A stretch of 64,000 nt of DNA from an uncultured Kordiimonas sp. (GCA_947503575.1 CANNDZ010000001.1:1860001-1924000), one strand, 5' to 3'; positions 1-8,499 are shown, counted from the first letter of the stretch. Program-made: numbers and translations. Notes: generated by a model from the sequence alone, not told the origin.

Positions 1-386
1 ACGATCGCGGTTTGATACCCGACACCTTTTAACCAGGTTGCCATCGTGACTTCATCTTCGGAGAGGTAGGCCCTGGTGTCTTGAGGTATCCAGCTTTTTA
101 TGCCGGTACGGTATGGTGTTCGGCCAGTTAAAAGTGCAGCGCGTGACGGTGAACACAAAGGGGACGGCGCGTAAAAAGAGGTCATTTTCAGCCCCTGCGC
201 TGCCAAGCGGTCAATATTTGGTGTTTCGATGATGGGGTGCCCGTATGCTGCCACGTCGCCGTATCCGAGGTCATCAACATACATCAACAAAATGTTGGGG
301 CGTTGGTTGCTGGTTGTCTCTTGATTTGCGGCCACCTGCTGCGCAGACGCGCATACAAATAACAACGCCGTCCAAAAATATTTCAT
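1..386 (-). CDS. Sulfatase (arylsulfatase family), C-terminal part cut off by window edge
   Basis: The first 128 codons are visible; the gene runs off the left edge. Residues 1-20 form a signal peptide (MKYFWTALLFVCASAQQVAA), so the enzyme acts in the periplasm or outside. The first metal-binding block is present (YVDDLGYGD, Asp38-Asp39), and the sulfatase signature CSPSR starts at Cys78, the residue that anaerobic or FGE-type enzymes convert to formylglycine. The family hydrolyses sulfate esters, often on algal polysaccharides; the substrate cannot be told here. The ATG at 386 is preceded by GAGGGA. No partner gene is visible on this side. Confidence 0.88.
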   Translation of the reverse strand, partial: MKYFWTALLFVCASAQQVAANQETTSNQRPNILLMYVDDLGYGDVAAYGHPIIETPNIDRLAAQGLKMTSFYAPSPLCSPSRAALLTGRTPYRTGIKSWIPQDTRAYLSEDEVTMATWLKGVGYQTAI

Positions 387-574
387 CAGTAGTTCCCTCT
401 GCTTAGACCACTATTAGTACCACCCAATCAAAGGCTTTAAAATAAGGGCCTGAAGAAAGTGTGTTGCAGTTTATAATTTGACGCGCGTCAAGGCATCCGT
501 TGGGTCGTTGCACCCACACTTGACAAGTTTCGGCTACACTACATCATGGTGGACATAAGACGGGATAGGGGATT

Positions 575-1993
575 ATGGGCGAAGAGCTTCAGACAAGCAC
601 TTTTGATGATGACGATTTTCAGGAATTTGTCAGTCGAATGCGGGCAGAGACAGATTTGCTTGAAAAATGGGAACACGAAGCCGCCATATCTGGCACCCCT
701 ACCTCTGCTGGTTTTGAATTGGAGGCCTGGCTGGTTGATAAAAATTTTCGACCTGCTGCGCGGAACATTGATTTTCTGGAGGCAGTGGATAACGAGCTGG
801 TGGTGCCGGAACTGTCTTGCTTCAATGTTGAATTCAATGGTGATCCGCAGGAGTTGACAGGTCTTGGTCTTTCAAAACTGCAGACCGAACTTGAAGACTT
901 GTGGCGTCATGCGCAAAGGGCGGCTGACAGTATTGATGTGCGACTTGCCATGATCGGTATTTTGCCGACTGTTGAAAGCGATGATCTGTGCGTTGCCAAT
1001 ATGTCTGATGGCAATCGGTATAAAGCCTTGAATGAACAGGTTTTTCGTATGCGCAAAGGGCGTCCGATTGGGTTGGACATAGAAGGTGCAGACAAGTTGA
1101 ACAGTCAGCATATGGATGTGATGCTGGAAGCTGGCGCCACGTCATTCCAAATCCACCTTAAAGTGCCTGAAGGCAAGGGCGTGAATTATTACAACGCATC
1201 CAAAATCGTATCTGCACCGCTGGTCGCTGTGTCCGCAAATTCCCCGTATCTGTTTGGTAAAGACCTGTGGGCGGAAACACGTATTCCGCTGTTTGAGCAA
1301 GCGGTTTCAGTTGGCGATTGGGACTATGCAGAGCGGGTTACTTTTGGTGTGCGCTATATTGAAGACTATCTATCTGAAGTGTTTGTTGCGAACCGTCGTC
1401 GGTACCCTGTTCTATTGCCACAAATTAAAGACACACCAGCAGAGAAACTAAGCCATTTACGGCTGCAAAACGGCACCATTTGGCGCTGGAATCGGCCTTT
1501 GGTAGGCTGGGACGATGATGGCACGCCGCATTATCGGATTGAGCAACGGGTTGTGCCGGCTGGACCAACGGTTTTGGACTCTATGGCGAATGCAGCCTTT
1601 TATTATGGCCTCGTGACATATTTGGCCGAGCATGAAATACAGCCGCACGAAAGAGCGCAGTTTTTTACCACGCGGGATAATTTCTATGAATCTGCTAAAC
1701 ACGGGCTGGATGCCCATATCCGGTGGGACCATGTTGACGACCACCCCATTGACGATCTGATCCTAGAGGTGTTTTTGCCAATGGCTGAGGAAGGTCTGAA
1801 ACACCATGATGTTGACCCGAGTGATATCCAGCGATACCTGGGCGTAATTGAAGCCCGCAGTAAAAATGGTCAAAACGGTGCCAAATGGCAGCGCAATTTT
1901 GTAAAAAAACACAAGGTGGGCATGGCAGAAATGCTGGAGGCTTACATCAAGTGTCAGGAAACAGCGCGCCCTGTACATGAATGGCCCTTATGA
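575..1993 (+). CDS. GCS2-family carboxylate-amine ligase (glutamate-cysteine ligase-like)
   Basis: A 472-residue protein of the GCS2 family, which joins a glutamate-type carboxylate to an amine using ATP. The N-terminal third carries the family pattern (GFELEAWLVD near residue 47, then PELSCFNVEFNG), and ARSKNGQNGAKWQ lies near the C-terminus. Database neighbours are usually named glutamate-cysteine ligase, but true substrate use is often unproven, so glutathione synthesis is only one possibility. The ATG at 575 follows AGGGGATT. The next gene overlaps its stop codon, suggesting a two-gene operon with an amide-cleaving enzyme. Confidence 0.75.
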   Translation: MGEELQTSTFDDDDFQEFVSRMRAETDLLEKWEHEAAISGTPTSAGFELEAWLVDKNFRPAARNIDFLEAVDNELVVPELSCFNVEFNGDPQELTGLGLSKLQTELEDLWRHAQRAADSIDVRLAMIGILPTVESDDLCVANMSDGNRYKALNEQVFRMRKGRPIGLDIEGADKLNSQHMDVMLEAGATSFQIHLKVPEGKGVNYYNASKIVSAPLVAVSANSPYLFGKDLWAETRIPLFEQAVSVGDWDYAERVTFGVRYIEDYLSEVFVANRRRYPVLLPQIKDTPAEKLSHLRLQNGTIWRWNRPLVGWDDDGTPHYRIEQRVVPAGPTVLDSMANAAFYYGLVTYLAEHEIQPHERAQFFTTRDNFYESAKHGLDAHIRWDHVDDHPIDDLILEVFLPMAEEGLKHHDVDPSDIQRYLGVIEARSKNGQNGAKWQRNFVKKHKVGMAEMLEAYIKCQETARPVHEWPL

Positions 1994-3018
1994 CCAGTTT
2001 GCGCCACTTTAATGGTGTTCCTGATGGTTTTCTTGACATTACGTCCATTGAAGCAGCCAAGCTGCTTGGTGGCCCGGCTCTAATATATATTGAAGGTGTT
2101 CGTGCCCCGCCACTGTTTGTTACGGTGCTGCAGCACGGGAATGAACCAACCGGCTTTGAGGCCATCCAACAGGTTTTGCGGAAGTATCAGGACAAACCAC
2201 TGCCGCGATCGATTTGGTTGTTTGTTGCGAACGTGGATGCCGCTGCGGATGGTGTCCGCACCTTGCCCAGCCAGCATGATTTCAATCGGTCCTGGCCCGG
2301 CACCTCAGATAAGGATACCGATGAGGCACGGTTGATGCGCGAGGTGGTTGAGACCGTGACAGCGGAATCATTGTTTGCCAGTGTTGATTTGCACAATAAT
2401 ACCGGCAGCAACCCGCACTATGGCTGTGTTAACCATGTGTCGCCCCCTTTTTTGCAATTGGCGACGCTGTTTGCCCGAACTGTGATCTTTTTCCAGACAC
2501 CGGTTGGGGTTCAGTCTTTGGCAATGGCGCAATATTGCCCCGCTGTGACGCTGGAATGTGGCCAAGCGGGCGAAAATGCAGCCCTGACGCATGCCATTGA
2601 ATTTCTGGATGCCTGCTTGCATTTACATCATATTCCGGTTCATCCGGTGGCACCCCATGATGTGGCACTTTTGCGCACGGTTGCAGTGGCGAAGATGCGA
2701 GAAGGTATCAGTTTTGGCTTCGGCGTTGATAATGTTGATGTCATGTTCCGACCAGACTTGGACAAGTTAAACTTCACTCCGCTGCCAGCCGGGGCCATGA
2801 TTGCAGATGTCAAACAGGGCCTTTCCATGCCCATTACCGTTTCAACAGATGCCGGTGACGATATTGCAGATCAGCTTTTTGAAATTAGAAACGACCAGTT
2901 GCGTTTGAGGAAAACACTAACACCGTCCATGGCGACACTGGATGTAAATATCATCCGGCAGGACTGTTTGTTTTATGTCATGGAAGCCATGGCATTAGAG
3001 CCTGAAAAAGCAGAATAA
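1990..3018 (+). CDS. M14-like zinc amidohydrolase (succinylglutamate desuccinylase/aspartoacylase family)
   Basis: Counting from the ATG at 1990 (which overlaps the upstream stop as ATGA; an in-frame ATG at 1981 is the alternative) the protein has 342 residues. It shows the AstE/AspA zinc site: HGNEP with His49 and Glu52, VDLHNN with His135, and the catalytic-type Glu189 in TLECGQAG; DFNRSWPG supplies a substrate-binding Arg. The family removes acyl or amino-acid groups from the N-terminus of small substrates. Translational coupling to the GCS2 ligase suggests they act on the same gamma-linked or N-acyl metabolite (inference). Confidence 0.8.
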   Translation: MTSLRHFNGVPDGFLDITSIEAAKLLGGPALIYIEGVRAPPLFVTVLQHGNEPTGFEAIQQVLRKYQDKPLPRSIWLFVANVDAAADGVRTLPSQHDFNRSWPGTSDKDTDEARLMREVVETVTAESLFASVDLHNNTGSNPHYGCVNHVSPPFLQLATLFARTVIFFQTPVGVQSLAMAQYCPAVTLECGQAGENAALTHAIEFLDACLHLHHIPVHPVAPHDVALLRTVAVAKMREGISFGFGVDNVDVMFRPDLDKLNFTPLPAGAMIADVKQGLSMPITVSTDAGDDIADQLFEIRNDQLRLRKTLTPSMATLDVNIIRQDCLFYVMEAMALEPEKAE

Positions 3019-3110
3019 ATTATTGCTCTTCAGACTGTTGGCGACCAATCACCCAATCGGGTGAGCCCGTTAAAACCTCTGTGTGTTATCTTCAGGTTAT
3101 CTTAAATATC

Positions 3111-3116
3111 AGGAGG
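3111..3116 (+). promoter_or_regulatory. Strong ribosome binding site AGGAGG of the VOC gene
   Basis: AGGAGG sits five bases before the ATG at 3122. It decides the start against the longer frame that opens at 3083. Confidence 0.8.
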
Positions 3117-3121
3117 GACGT

Positions 3122-3550
3122 ATGACAGATCAAGGTGTAGTTACCGGCATCGGCGGCGTGTTTGTAAAAAGTCAGAATACCGACAGTTTGGTAAAATGGT
3201 ACCGAGACGTGCTTGGGTTTCCGTTCGATGGGTACGGATCAAGCTTTCCGATGCGTGAGCATGATAACCCGGAGGAAGAGGGTTACAATGTTTGGGGCCC
3301 GTTTAAAGCGGACACAGATTATTTTGCCCCATCAGATAAAGATTTTATGATCAATCTTCGAGTCCGTAATCTGGATGCCCTGATGGACCGGTTGTTGGAG
3401 GCTGGTGTTAAAGAGGTTAAACCCCGCGAAAGTCATGACTATGGCAATTTTGCCTGGATCGTGGATCCGGACGGCACAAAACTGGAGCTTTGGGAGCAGG
3501 TTGGCGGAATCCCCGAAGTCAATCCCGAAGAAAAACTCGATGGCGAATAG
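3122..3550 (+). CDS. VOC (glyoxalase/bleomycin-resistance fold) protein
   Basis: A 142-residue single VOC domain with the paired beta-alpha-beta-beta-beta pattern: GGVFVKSQN then WYRDVLGFP in the first half, and MINLRVRNLDALMDRLLEAGVK then WIVDPDGTKLELWEQ in the second. Glu in LELWE is a usual metal ligand. Family members include glyoxalase I-like lyases, dioxygenases and resistance proteins; nothing here picks one. Start chosen by the AGGAGG just upstream. It stands alone between the M14 gene and a leftward secreted protein. Confidence 0.8.
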   Translation: MTDQGVVTGIGGVFVKSQNTDSLVKWYRDVLGFPFDGYGSSFPMREHDNPEEEGYNVWGPFKADTDYFAPSDKDFMINLRVRNLDALMDRLLEAGVKEVKPRESHDYGNFAWIVDPDGTKLELWEQVGGIPEVNPEEKLDGE

Positions 3551-3583
3551 GATGCAACTGATCACGGAACCGATTTTGCAGCC

Positions 3584-3925
3584 TTAATTTTGCAGGTAAA
3601 TTCTGGCCCAAACTAAACCGGTTTGACACGCTGCGCGCAATTCTGCAGCGGGGATGGCGGGTGCGAATTGAGCACCTGCGTCCTGATAGGTTGCGGCGCA
3701 CTGGTCCAATAAAACAAGATAGTCGTTCATTGTGTTTGATTGTGGTGCCCCGAAAACCAATGTGCCGCCGGTTTTGCACGCCCGCGACTGTTCGAGCGTA
3801 ACAAATTCTTTGTTGCATGTGCGTTCTAGTTGCTTTGTAAAGTCAAAGAACCTGGTCGCCCTTTCCGGCTGTGCGTGTGCGGTTGGTACCAGAGCGGCGA
3901 GGGCAAGGCAGAGCATGTATTTCAT
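3584..3925 (-). CDS. Small secreted protein of unknown function
   Basis: A 113-residue protein with a clear signal peptide (MKYMLCLALAALVPTAHA, cleavage after AHA) and a mature part of about 95 residues holding four cysteines (CNKEF, ACKTG, QCAAT, ACQTG), which could form two disulfides in the periplasm. I do not recognise the family. GAGAAG lies upstream of the ATG. It is transcribed away from the SMP-30-like gene and toward the VOC gene. Confidence 0.6.
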   Translation of the reverse strand: MKYMLCLALAALVPTAHAQPERATRFFDFTKQLERTCNKEFVTLEQSRACKTGGTLVFGAPQSNTMNDYLVLLDQCAATYQDAGAQFAPAIPAAELRAACQTGLVWARIYLQN

Positions 3926-4142
3926 CGGGCTTCTCTTATGCTTTCAAACGTATAACTGGGCGTCATCATAACGCCCCGTCAATAATAACTGCAATTTCTA
4001 CGATGCAGGGTTTATGCCGAATAGTCGCAGGAAATTTTCATCGAGTGTATTTTGCACGGATAAACTGTAGCGACTTTCACAGTTGAATGTCTTGAGTCAT
4101 AAGGCCTATCATGTTGTTTCGTTTGAGGAATAGGGATTGGCT

Positions 4143-5210
4143 ATGAAAAAGACTGTTGCCGGTATCGCTGCGCTATTGTTGCTGTGGTTTGTTTTCGGGC
4201 CGGCGCCCGTTGACCCGGTTGCCTGGGTTCCGCCAGAAGACAATGGTTTTGTTGGCCCCTTTGCAGAGAATACGCTTTTGAACAAGGCTGAAGTATTCCC
4301 GATTATTGATGGTGAAGGCCCAGAAGATATAGCATTAGACCGCTACGGTCGCATATATGGTGGCCTGCATGACGGGCGGATTTTGCGCTACAGTTTTGAT
4401 GGCGCTATTCAGGAAACATTTGCAACGATTGAAGGCGGCAGACCGCTGGGTTTGCATTTTGATGCGGCAGGTAACCTGATTGTGGCAGATGCCTGGAAAG
4501 GGCTCCTTTCAATTGATGAAAATGGTGAAATTACAACTCTGACAACCGGACATGGTGGCAGGCCGTTTGCTTTTGCCGATGACCTGGATATCGCTTCGGA
4601 TGGTAAAATATATTTTTCGGACGCCAGCGATACCTACAATCAACCAGACTATTTGCTCGATTTAATTGAGGCACGGCCTAATGGGCGGTTACTGGTGTTT
4701 GATCCGGCAACCGGACAAACAGATATGTTGCTCGATAACCTATATTTCGCCAACGGCATTGCCTTGTCGCAAAGCGAGGATTTTGTGCTAGTCAATGAAA
4801 CTGGCCGGTACCGGATTACACGCTATTGGCTTAAAGGGGAAAAAGCTGGAACCAGCGATATTTTCATCGATAATCTGCCGGGCTTTCCCGACGGTGTTTC
4901 AGCAAACCGCAACGGCACCTTTTGGTTGGCGCTGCCGTCGCCGCGTAACCCGAATATGGATGAAATGCACCCCAGTGTTTTCACGAAAAAGCTGGTGACA
5001 AAACTGCCAACCTGGATGCAGCCTGGTGCGATCCGCCGGGGCACGATTGTCGCTCTGAACGAAGCGGGGGAGGTGGTGGCATCCTACCATGATCCCAAAG
5101 GTGAGCGTGTGTATATGATCACGTCTGTAGAAGAGGTGGGGGGCTATTTGTATTTGGGCAGCCTTGAAGCTCCTTTTGCTGCGCGTGTCAAATTGGATGA
5201 CTTGCGATAA
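4143..5210 (+). CDS. SMP-30/strictosidine-synthase-like beta-propeller protein
   Basis: A 355-residue protein with one N-terminal hydrophobic helix (TVAGIAALLLLWFVFG) that is a membrane anchor or uncleaved signal, followed by a six-bladed propeller pattern: GPEDIALDRYGRIYGG, GRPLGLHFDAAGNLIVADA, FADDLDIASDGKIYFSDAS, FANGIALSQSEDFVLVNET and GFPDGVSANRNGTFWLAL. This is the gluconolactonase / strictosidine synthase / APMAP group, usually calcium-dependent esterases or lactonases. ATG at 4143 is preferred over the TTG two codons earlier because AGGGA lies six bases upstream of it. Confidence 0.8.
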   Translation: MKKTVAGIAALLLLWFVFGPAPVDPVAWVPPEDNGFVGPFAENTLLNKAEVFPIIDGEGPEDIALDRYGRIYGGLHDGRILRYSFDGAIQETFATIEGGRPLGLHFDAAGNLIVADAWKGLLSIDENGEITTLTTGHGGRPFAFADDLDIASDGKIYFSDASDTYNQPDYLLDLIEARPNGRLLVFDPATGQTDMLLDNLYFANGIALSQSEDFVLVNETGRYRITRYWLKGEKAGTSDIFIDNLPGFPDGVSANRNGTFWLALPSPRNPNMDEMHPSVFTKKLVTKLPTWMQPGAIRRGTIVALNEAGEVVASYHDPKGERVYMITSVEEVGGYLYLGSLEAPFAARVKLDDLR

Positions 5211-5220
5211 TCAAGCTCAC

Positions 5221-6045
5221 TTAGCCCGCACCTGGTGGCGGTGTCCCAAAGCTTTGCACCAATGAGCCAACAACAAGGTTCCATCCGTCCACTAGAACGA
5301 AGAAAATCAGCTTGAAAGGCATGGCAATCATCACCGGTGGTAGCATCATCATGCCCATCGACATCAGGATAGAGGCCACCACCATATCAATCACAATAAA
5401 GGGTACGTAAAGCAAAAACCCTATTTCAAACGCACGCCGGATTTCACTGATCATGAAGGCCGGGACAATGGTCGTCAGGGGAACCTCTGCGGCGGTTACC
5501 GTGCTACTGTCGCCGCCTGACATATCAACAAACAGCGCCAGATCTTTCTCCCGCACATGCGTCAGCATAAAGTCTTTCAGCGGTGCAGTTGCACGCTCAA
5601 AAGCTTGCACTTCATCAATTTGCTGATCAATAAGCGGCTCAACACCTTGCTCCCAAGCGGCAGTAAGGGTTGGTGCCATGACATACCCGGTTAGGAATAG
5701 TGACAGGGAAATTAGCACAATGTTTGGCGGGCTTTGTTGTGTGCCCATTGCGCTTCTCAGCAGAGAAAAAACAATCACCATTCGGGTAAAACTTGTCATC
5801 ATAACCAGAATGCTTGGCGCAAGGCTTAACACAGTCAGCAGCAAAATCATCTGAACCACGCGGCCAGACAGGCTGCCTTCTTCACCGAGGTCCAGATTTA
5901 TAGACTGCGCCAACGCGTCGCCCGCCCCAAAAAACATCAAGACAACAGTGAGCGGTGCGGCCAACAAGCCTACCTTCAATACGCCCCGTTTTGTGGGACG
6001 CAGACCCGCCACGAGAGTAGACATAATACCGTTAGATGCGACCAT
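5221..6045 (-). CDS. fliP: Flagellar export gate protein FliP
   Basis: From the ATG at 6045 (GGAGG seven bases upstream, inside the end of fliO) the protein has 274 residues; a later ATG at 6024 is possible. An N-terminal signal-like segment ending near GAGDALAQ is followed by the FliP core: VVQMILLLTVLSLAPSILVMMTSFTRM, then LRSAMGTQQSPPN, a periplasmic loop, and the C-terminal membrane pair ending LVVGSLVQSF. FliP forms the core of the type III export gate with FliQ and FliR. It ends the leftward operon fhlB-fliO-fliP and overlaps fliO by 14 bases. Confidence 0.95.
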   Translation of the reverse strand: MVASNGIMSTLVAGLRPTKRGVLKVGLLAAPLTVVLMFFGAGDALAQSINLDLGEEGSLSGRVVQMILLLTVLSLAPSILVMMTSFTRMVIVFSLLRSAMGTQQSPPNIVLISLSLFLTGYVMAPTLTAAWEQGVEPLIDQQIDEVQAFERATAPLKDFMLTHVREKDLALFVDMSGGDSSTVTAAEVPLTTIVPAFMISEIRRAFEIGFLLYVPFIVIDMVVASILMSMGMMMLPPVMIAMPFKLIFFVLVDGWNLVVGSLVQSFGTPPPGAG

Positions 6046-6334
6046 CTTTTGCCTCCAGCACGGTTGGATTTGCGGGCGCTTCTTTTTCTGCAATCTGCTT
6101 GGCACCATCTGCAGTAAATGCCAGCAAGTAATCGGTACCGCGCCAGCGTGCAACCACCAACTTGCTGCGTGCATCGATCATTTTGCTTTCCAGAATCTCA
6201 AGTTCTTTACCTGCTTTACCGAACTTTGGCTGACCAGGCATAAAACCAAACCGGCGAACCGCCCATGCAAACAGACCCAGCAATCCTAAAACAAAAATGA
6301 GCGCCGAGAAGGCCCCAAAAATATCACCTGCCAT
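6032..6334 (-). CDS. fliO: Flagellar biosynthesis protein FliO
   Basis: A 100-residue protein with one N-terminal membrane helix (FSALIFVLGLLGLFAWAVRRF) and a small cytoplasmic domain containing LEILESKMIDARSKLVVARWRGTDYLLAFT, the FliO pattern. FliO helps FliP assemble into the export gate. The ATG at 6334 overlaps the fhlB stop by one base and follows AAGGAA; a GTG at 6337 is in frame just upstream. Position between fhlB and fliP supports the call. Confidence 0.9.
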   Translation of the reverse strand: MAGDIFGAFSALIFVLGLLGLFAWAVRRFGFMPGQPKFGKAGKELEILESKMIDARSKLVVARWRGTDYLLAFTADGAKQIAEKEAPANPTVLEAKDGRI

Positions 6335-6774
6335 CACCGTGTTCCTTTCGGGGTGTTGTCGTCATTTGTCTGCTCATCGACAGGTATCGCTTCCCCGGTT
6401 ACGCCGTCAACAGTGGTTGCTTGATGATCATGCGAGGTGGCGAGGCCCTCGGCTGCTGCGCTATCGTCGGTTTTATCAGCCAGTTTCCGGTTTTCTGCGT
6501 ACACCCGTTCCAGCACAAGCGACACGGCATGCAGCGCCTCAAGGGGCACGGGAGCATCCACATCAAACGCATCCAGCAACTCGGTTAAGTCTTTGTCCTG
6601 ACGAACCTTGATGCCTTCAGCGAAGGCAATGTCAAGAATGCGATCAGCGACAGCGCCTTCCCCTTTGGCAATAATCCTGGGTGCCGCTTTGGTGCTGCCT
6701 GTTGCGGACGGTTTTTCACTTTTGATCGCGACTGCTTTTGTCTGGCGCGGGTCATCATTGTCTGTGTTGCTCAT
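6334..6774 (-). CDS. FhlB/FlhX: solitary FlhB C-terminal-domain protein
   Basis: A 146-residue soluble protein. Residues about 30-90 (PRIIAKGEGAVADRILDIA then EGIKVRQDKDLTELLDAFDVDAPVP) align by eye with the tail of the full-length FlhB in this window (VLIAKGVDDVAMRIREVA, HGVPFVENPPLARAL, ELDQEVP). The part upstream of the autocleavage site, and the NPTH motif itself, are missing. Such proteins (FhlB, FlhX) can replace the cleaved FlhB tail in some species. The rest is acidic and probably disordered. First gene of the leftward fhlB-fliO-fliP operon; ATG at 6774 chosen over a TTG at 6792. Confidence 0.8.
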   Translation of the reverse strand: MSNTDNDDPRQTKAVAIKSEKPSATGSTKAAPRIIAKGEGAVADRILDIAFAEGIKVRQDKDLTELLDAFDVDAPVPLEALHAVSLVLERVYAENRKLADKTDDSAAAEGLATSHDHQATTVDGVTGEAIPVDEQTNDDNTPKGTR

Positions 6775-6859
6775 GACGCAATAGAGCGTCAATTATCCCC
6801 AAAAAGCAAGCGAACCCGGTGTTAATCAGGGCAAAAATACTCAATAAATTTTCAGCGCG

Positions 6860-6875
6860 TTTATACTCTGTTAAC
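6860..6875 (+). promoter_or_regulatory. Near-consensus CtrA-type site between fhlB and flgB
   Basis: TTTA-N7-TTAAC matches the CtrA consensus TTAA-N7-TTAAC at eight of nine positions. It lies 71 bases before the flgB start in the divergent flagellar promoter region. CtrA control of early flagellar genes is known in other alphaproteobacteria; binding here is inference. Confidence 0.4.
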
Positions 6876-6945
6876 CTTGTTAGCGGCATAATAGGGGTAC
6901 AAAAATATATCGGAAATCCGCCCCAAACCGGGAAGAGACGAAAAT

Positions 6946-7386
6946 ATGGACCTGACATCGATCCCCTTGATGGCAGCGCTAAAAAAGCGAATGCAGTGGT
7001 TGCACGGCAATCAGTCTGTCCTTAGCCAGAATATTGCCAACGCAGATACGCCGGGCTACAAGGCGCAAGAGCTTGAAAAGCAGGACTTTTCTGGTTTGGT
7101 GAACGAACTGTCTGGCGCCGAAAAGGGCATGCGTACTAGTACTGCTGCAAAGTTGCGGACAACAGATGCACGCCACATGGCACCGGGTGGGTCCAATGCA
7201 GGTGTTCCGGATGCGAAAGATATGAAAGATGGTGAAGAATCACCGACTGGCAACTCCGTTGTGCTTGAAGAAGAAATGATGAAGGTGGCCGATAACCAGA
7301 TGCAATATGGCATGGTGGTCAATCTGTATAAAAAGAATATGGGGCTATTGAAAATAGCTATGGGTAAAGGTGGCGGTGGTCGCTAG
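6946..7386 (+). CDS. flgB: Flagellar proximal rod protein FlgB
   Basis: A 146-residue rod protein. The N-terminal rod-family block NQSVLSQNIANADTPGYKAQELEKQDF and the C-terminal VVLEEEMMKVADNQMQYGMVVNLYKKNMGLLKIAMG are both typical; the two ends pair as a coiled coil in the assembled rod. The protein is exported to the periplasm by the flagellar type III system without a cleaved signal. First gene of the rightward operon flgB-flgC-fliE-fliQ-fliR-flhB. Confidence 0.93.
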   Translation: MDLTSIPLMAALKKRMQWLHGNQSVLSQNIANADTPGYKAQELEKQDFSGLVNELSGAEKGMRTSTAAKLRTTDARHMAPGGSNAGVPDAKDMKDGEESPTGNSVVLEEEMMKVADNQMQYGMVVNLYKKNMGLLKIAMGKGGGGR

Positions 7387-7436
7387 AAGGCGACTATCAA
7401 CTGCGCAGCTATAAATGCTGCAGTGCTGAGGGTAAG

Positions 7437-7844
7437 ATGGATTTAAAGAAAGCGATGATGGCGTCGGCGTCAGGCTTGCGGGCTCAGTCCGTTCGTATGC
7501 GAGTTATCTCCGAAAATATTGCCAACCAGAATTCTGTGTCGTCTTCACCAGAAGAAGACCCTTATCGTCGTAAAATAGTGACGTTTCAGACTGAACTAGA
7601 CCGTACTAACGGCGTGGAGATTGTAAAGGCAGGCGATATTGCTTTTGACCAGAAAGAATTCACGAAAAAGTATGACCCCGGCAACCCTGCTGCAGACGAA
7701 GCAGGGTATATAAAGCAATCGAACGTTAATGGTTTGGTTGAAATGATGGATATGCGCCAGGCGCAAAGAACCTATCAATCAAACTTGAACGCACTGGAAG
7801 CCAGTCGGCGTATGGTAACGCTGACGCTTGATTTGTTGCGCTAA
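7437..7844 (+). CDS. flgC: Flagellar proximal rod protein FlgC
   Basis: A 135-residue rod protein with the N-terminal block ASGLRAQSVRMRVISENIANQNS, the central DPYRRKIVTFQ, and the C-terminal SNVNGLVEMMDMRQAQRTYQSN then ALEASRRMVTLTLDLLR, all FlgC hallmarks. GAGGG is placed four bases before the ATG. It follows flgB by 50 bases and is made for the same proximal rod. Confidence 0.95.
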   Translation: MDLKKAMMASASGLRAQSVRMRVISENIANQNSVSSSPEEDPYRRKIVTFQTELDRTNGVEIVKAGDIAFDQKEFTKKYDPGNPAADEAGYIKQSNVNGLVEMMDMRQAQRTYQSNLNALEASRRMVTLTLDLLR

Positions 7845-7869
7845 CTAAACCGGGTGTTGGGAGCAGGGT

Positions 7870-8196
7870 ATGAATATCAAACAAATGGATGCTGTTAACG
7901 CCTATTCGCAGGCATCAAAACAATTGCAGCAAGGTTTGAACGGCGGCAGCGATGGCGTTGCCGATGGGCTGAAAGGCGACTCTGCTTTTTCAGCGCTTGT
8001 CACAGAATCGCTTGGTGATGTGAAAAGCTCTGCTCAGAACCTTGAGGTAACGAGTGCAAAAGCGCTTGTAGATCAGGCAGATATCGTGGATGTTGCTACA
8101 GCAGTTTCGAATGCCGAAGTTGTTGTAGAGACTGTGGTTACAGTTCGTGATAAGGTAATTGGTGCTTATAACGACATTCTGAAGATGCCAATTTAG
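7870..8196 (+). CDS. fliE: Flagellar hook-basal body adaptor FliE
   Basis: A 108-residue protein with a variable Gly/Ser-rich first half and the conserved FliE end (VDVATAVSNAEVVVETVVTVRDKVIGAYNDILKMPI). FliE joins the MS ring and export gate to the rod. GGGAGCAGGGT precedes the ATG. It sits 25 bases after flgC in the same operon. Confidence 0.93.
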   Translation: MNIKQMDAVNAYSQASKQLQQGLNGGSDGVADGLKGDSAFSALVTESLGDVKSSAQNLEVTSAKALVDQADIVDVATAVSNAEVVVETVVTVRDKVIGAYNDILKMPI

Positions 8197-8229
8197 GCAA
8201 CCTGACCACTACCAACCATTAGGACTGTC

Positions 8230-8496
8230 ATGACAGGCCCGGAAGTTCTAGATGTTGCTCGCCTTGCGCTTTACACCCTGATCAGCACATCAGGCCCGAT
8301 TTTGGCGGTTGGCTTGACTGTTGGCCTTGCTATTGCGCTTTTCCAAACTGTTACTCAATTGCAGGAAATGACCCTCACCTTCGTCCCGAAGATTGTTGCT
8401 GTGTTTATTTCGCTCCTTATTCTTTTCCCCTACATGGGGCGCAACCTTTCTGACTTGATGACGCAAATCACTGACCGTATCGCGGCAGGCGGCTAG
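8230..8496 (+). CDS. fliQ: Flagellar export gate protein FliQ
   Basis: An 88-residue protein with two membrane helices and the FliQ core pattern (GLAIALFQTVTQLQEMTLTFVPKIVAVF then FPYMGRNLSDLM). Usual FliQ length. FliQ packs around the FliP-FliR core of the export gate. Three bases separate its stop from the fliR start. Confidence 0.95.
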   Translation: MTGPEVLDVARLALYTLISTSGPILAVGLTVGLAIALFQTVTQLQEMTLTFVPKIVAVFISLLILFPYMGRNLSDLMTQITDRIAAGG

Positions 8497-8499
8497 GGT

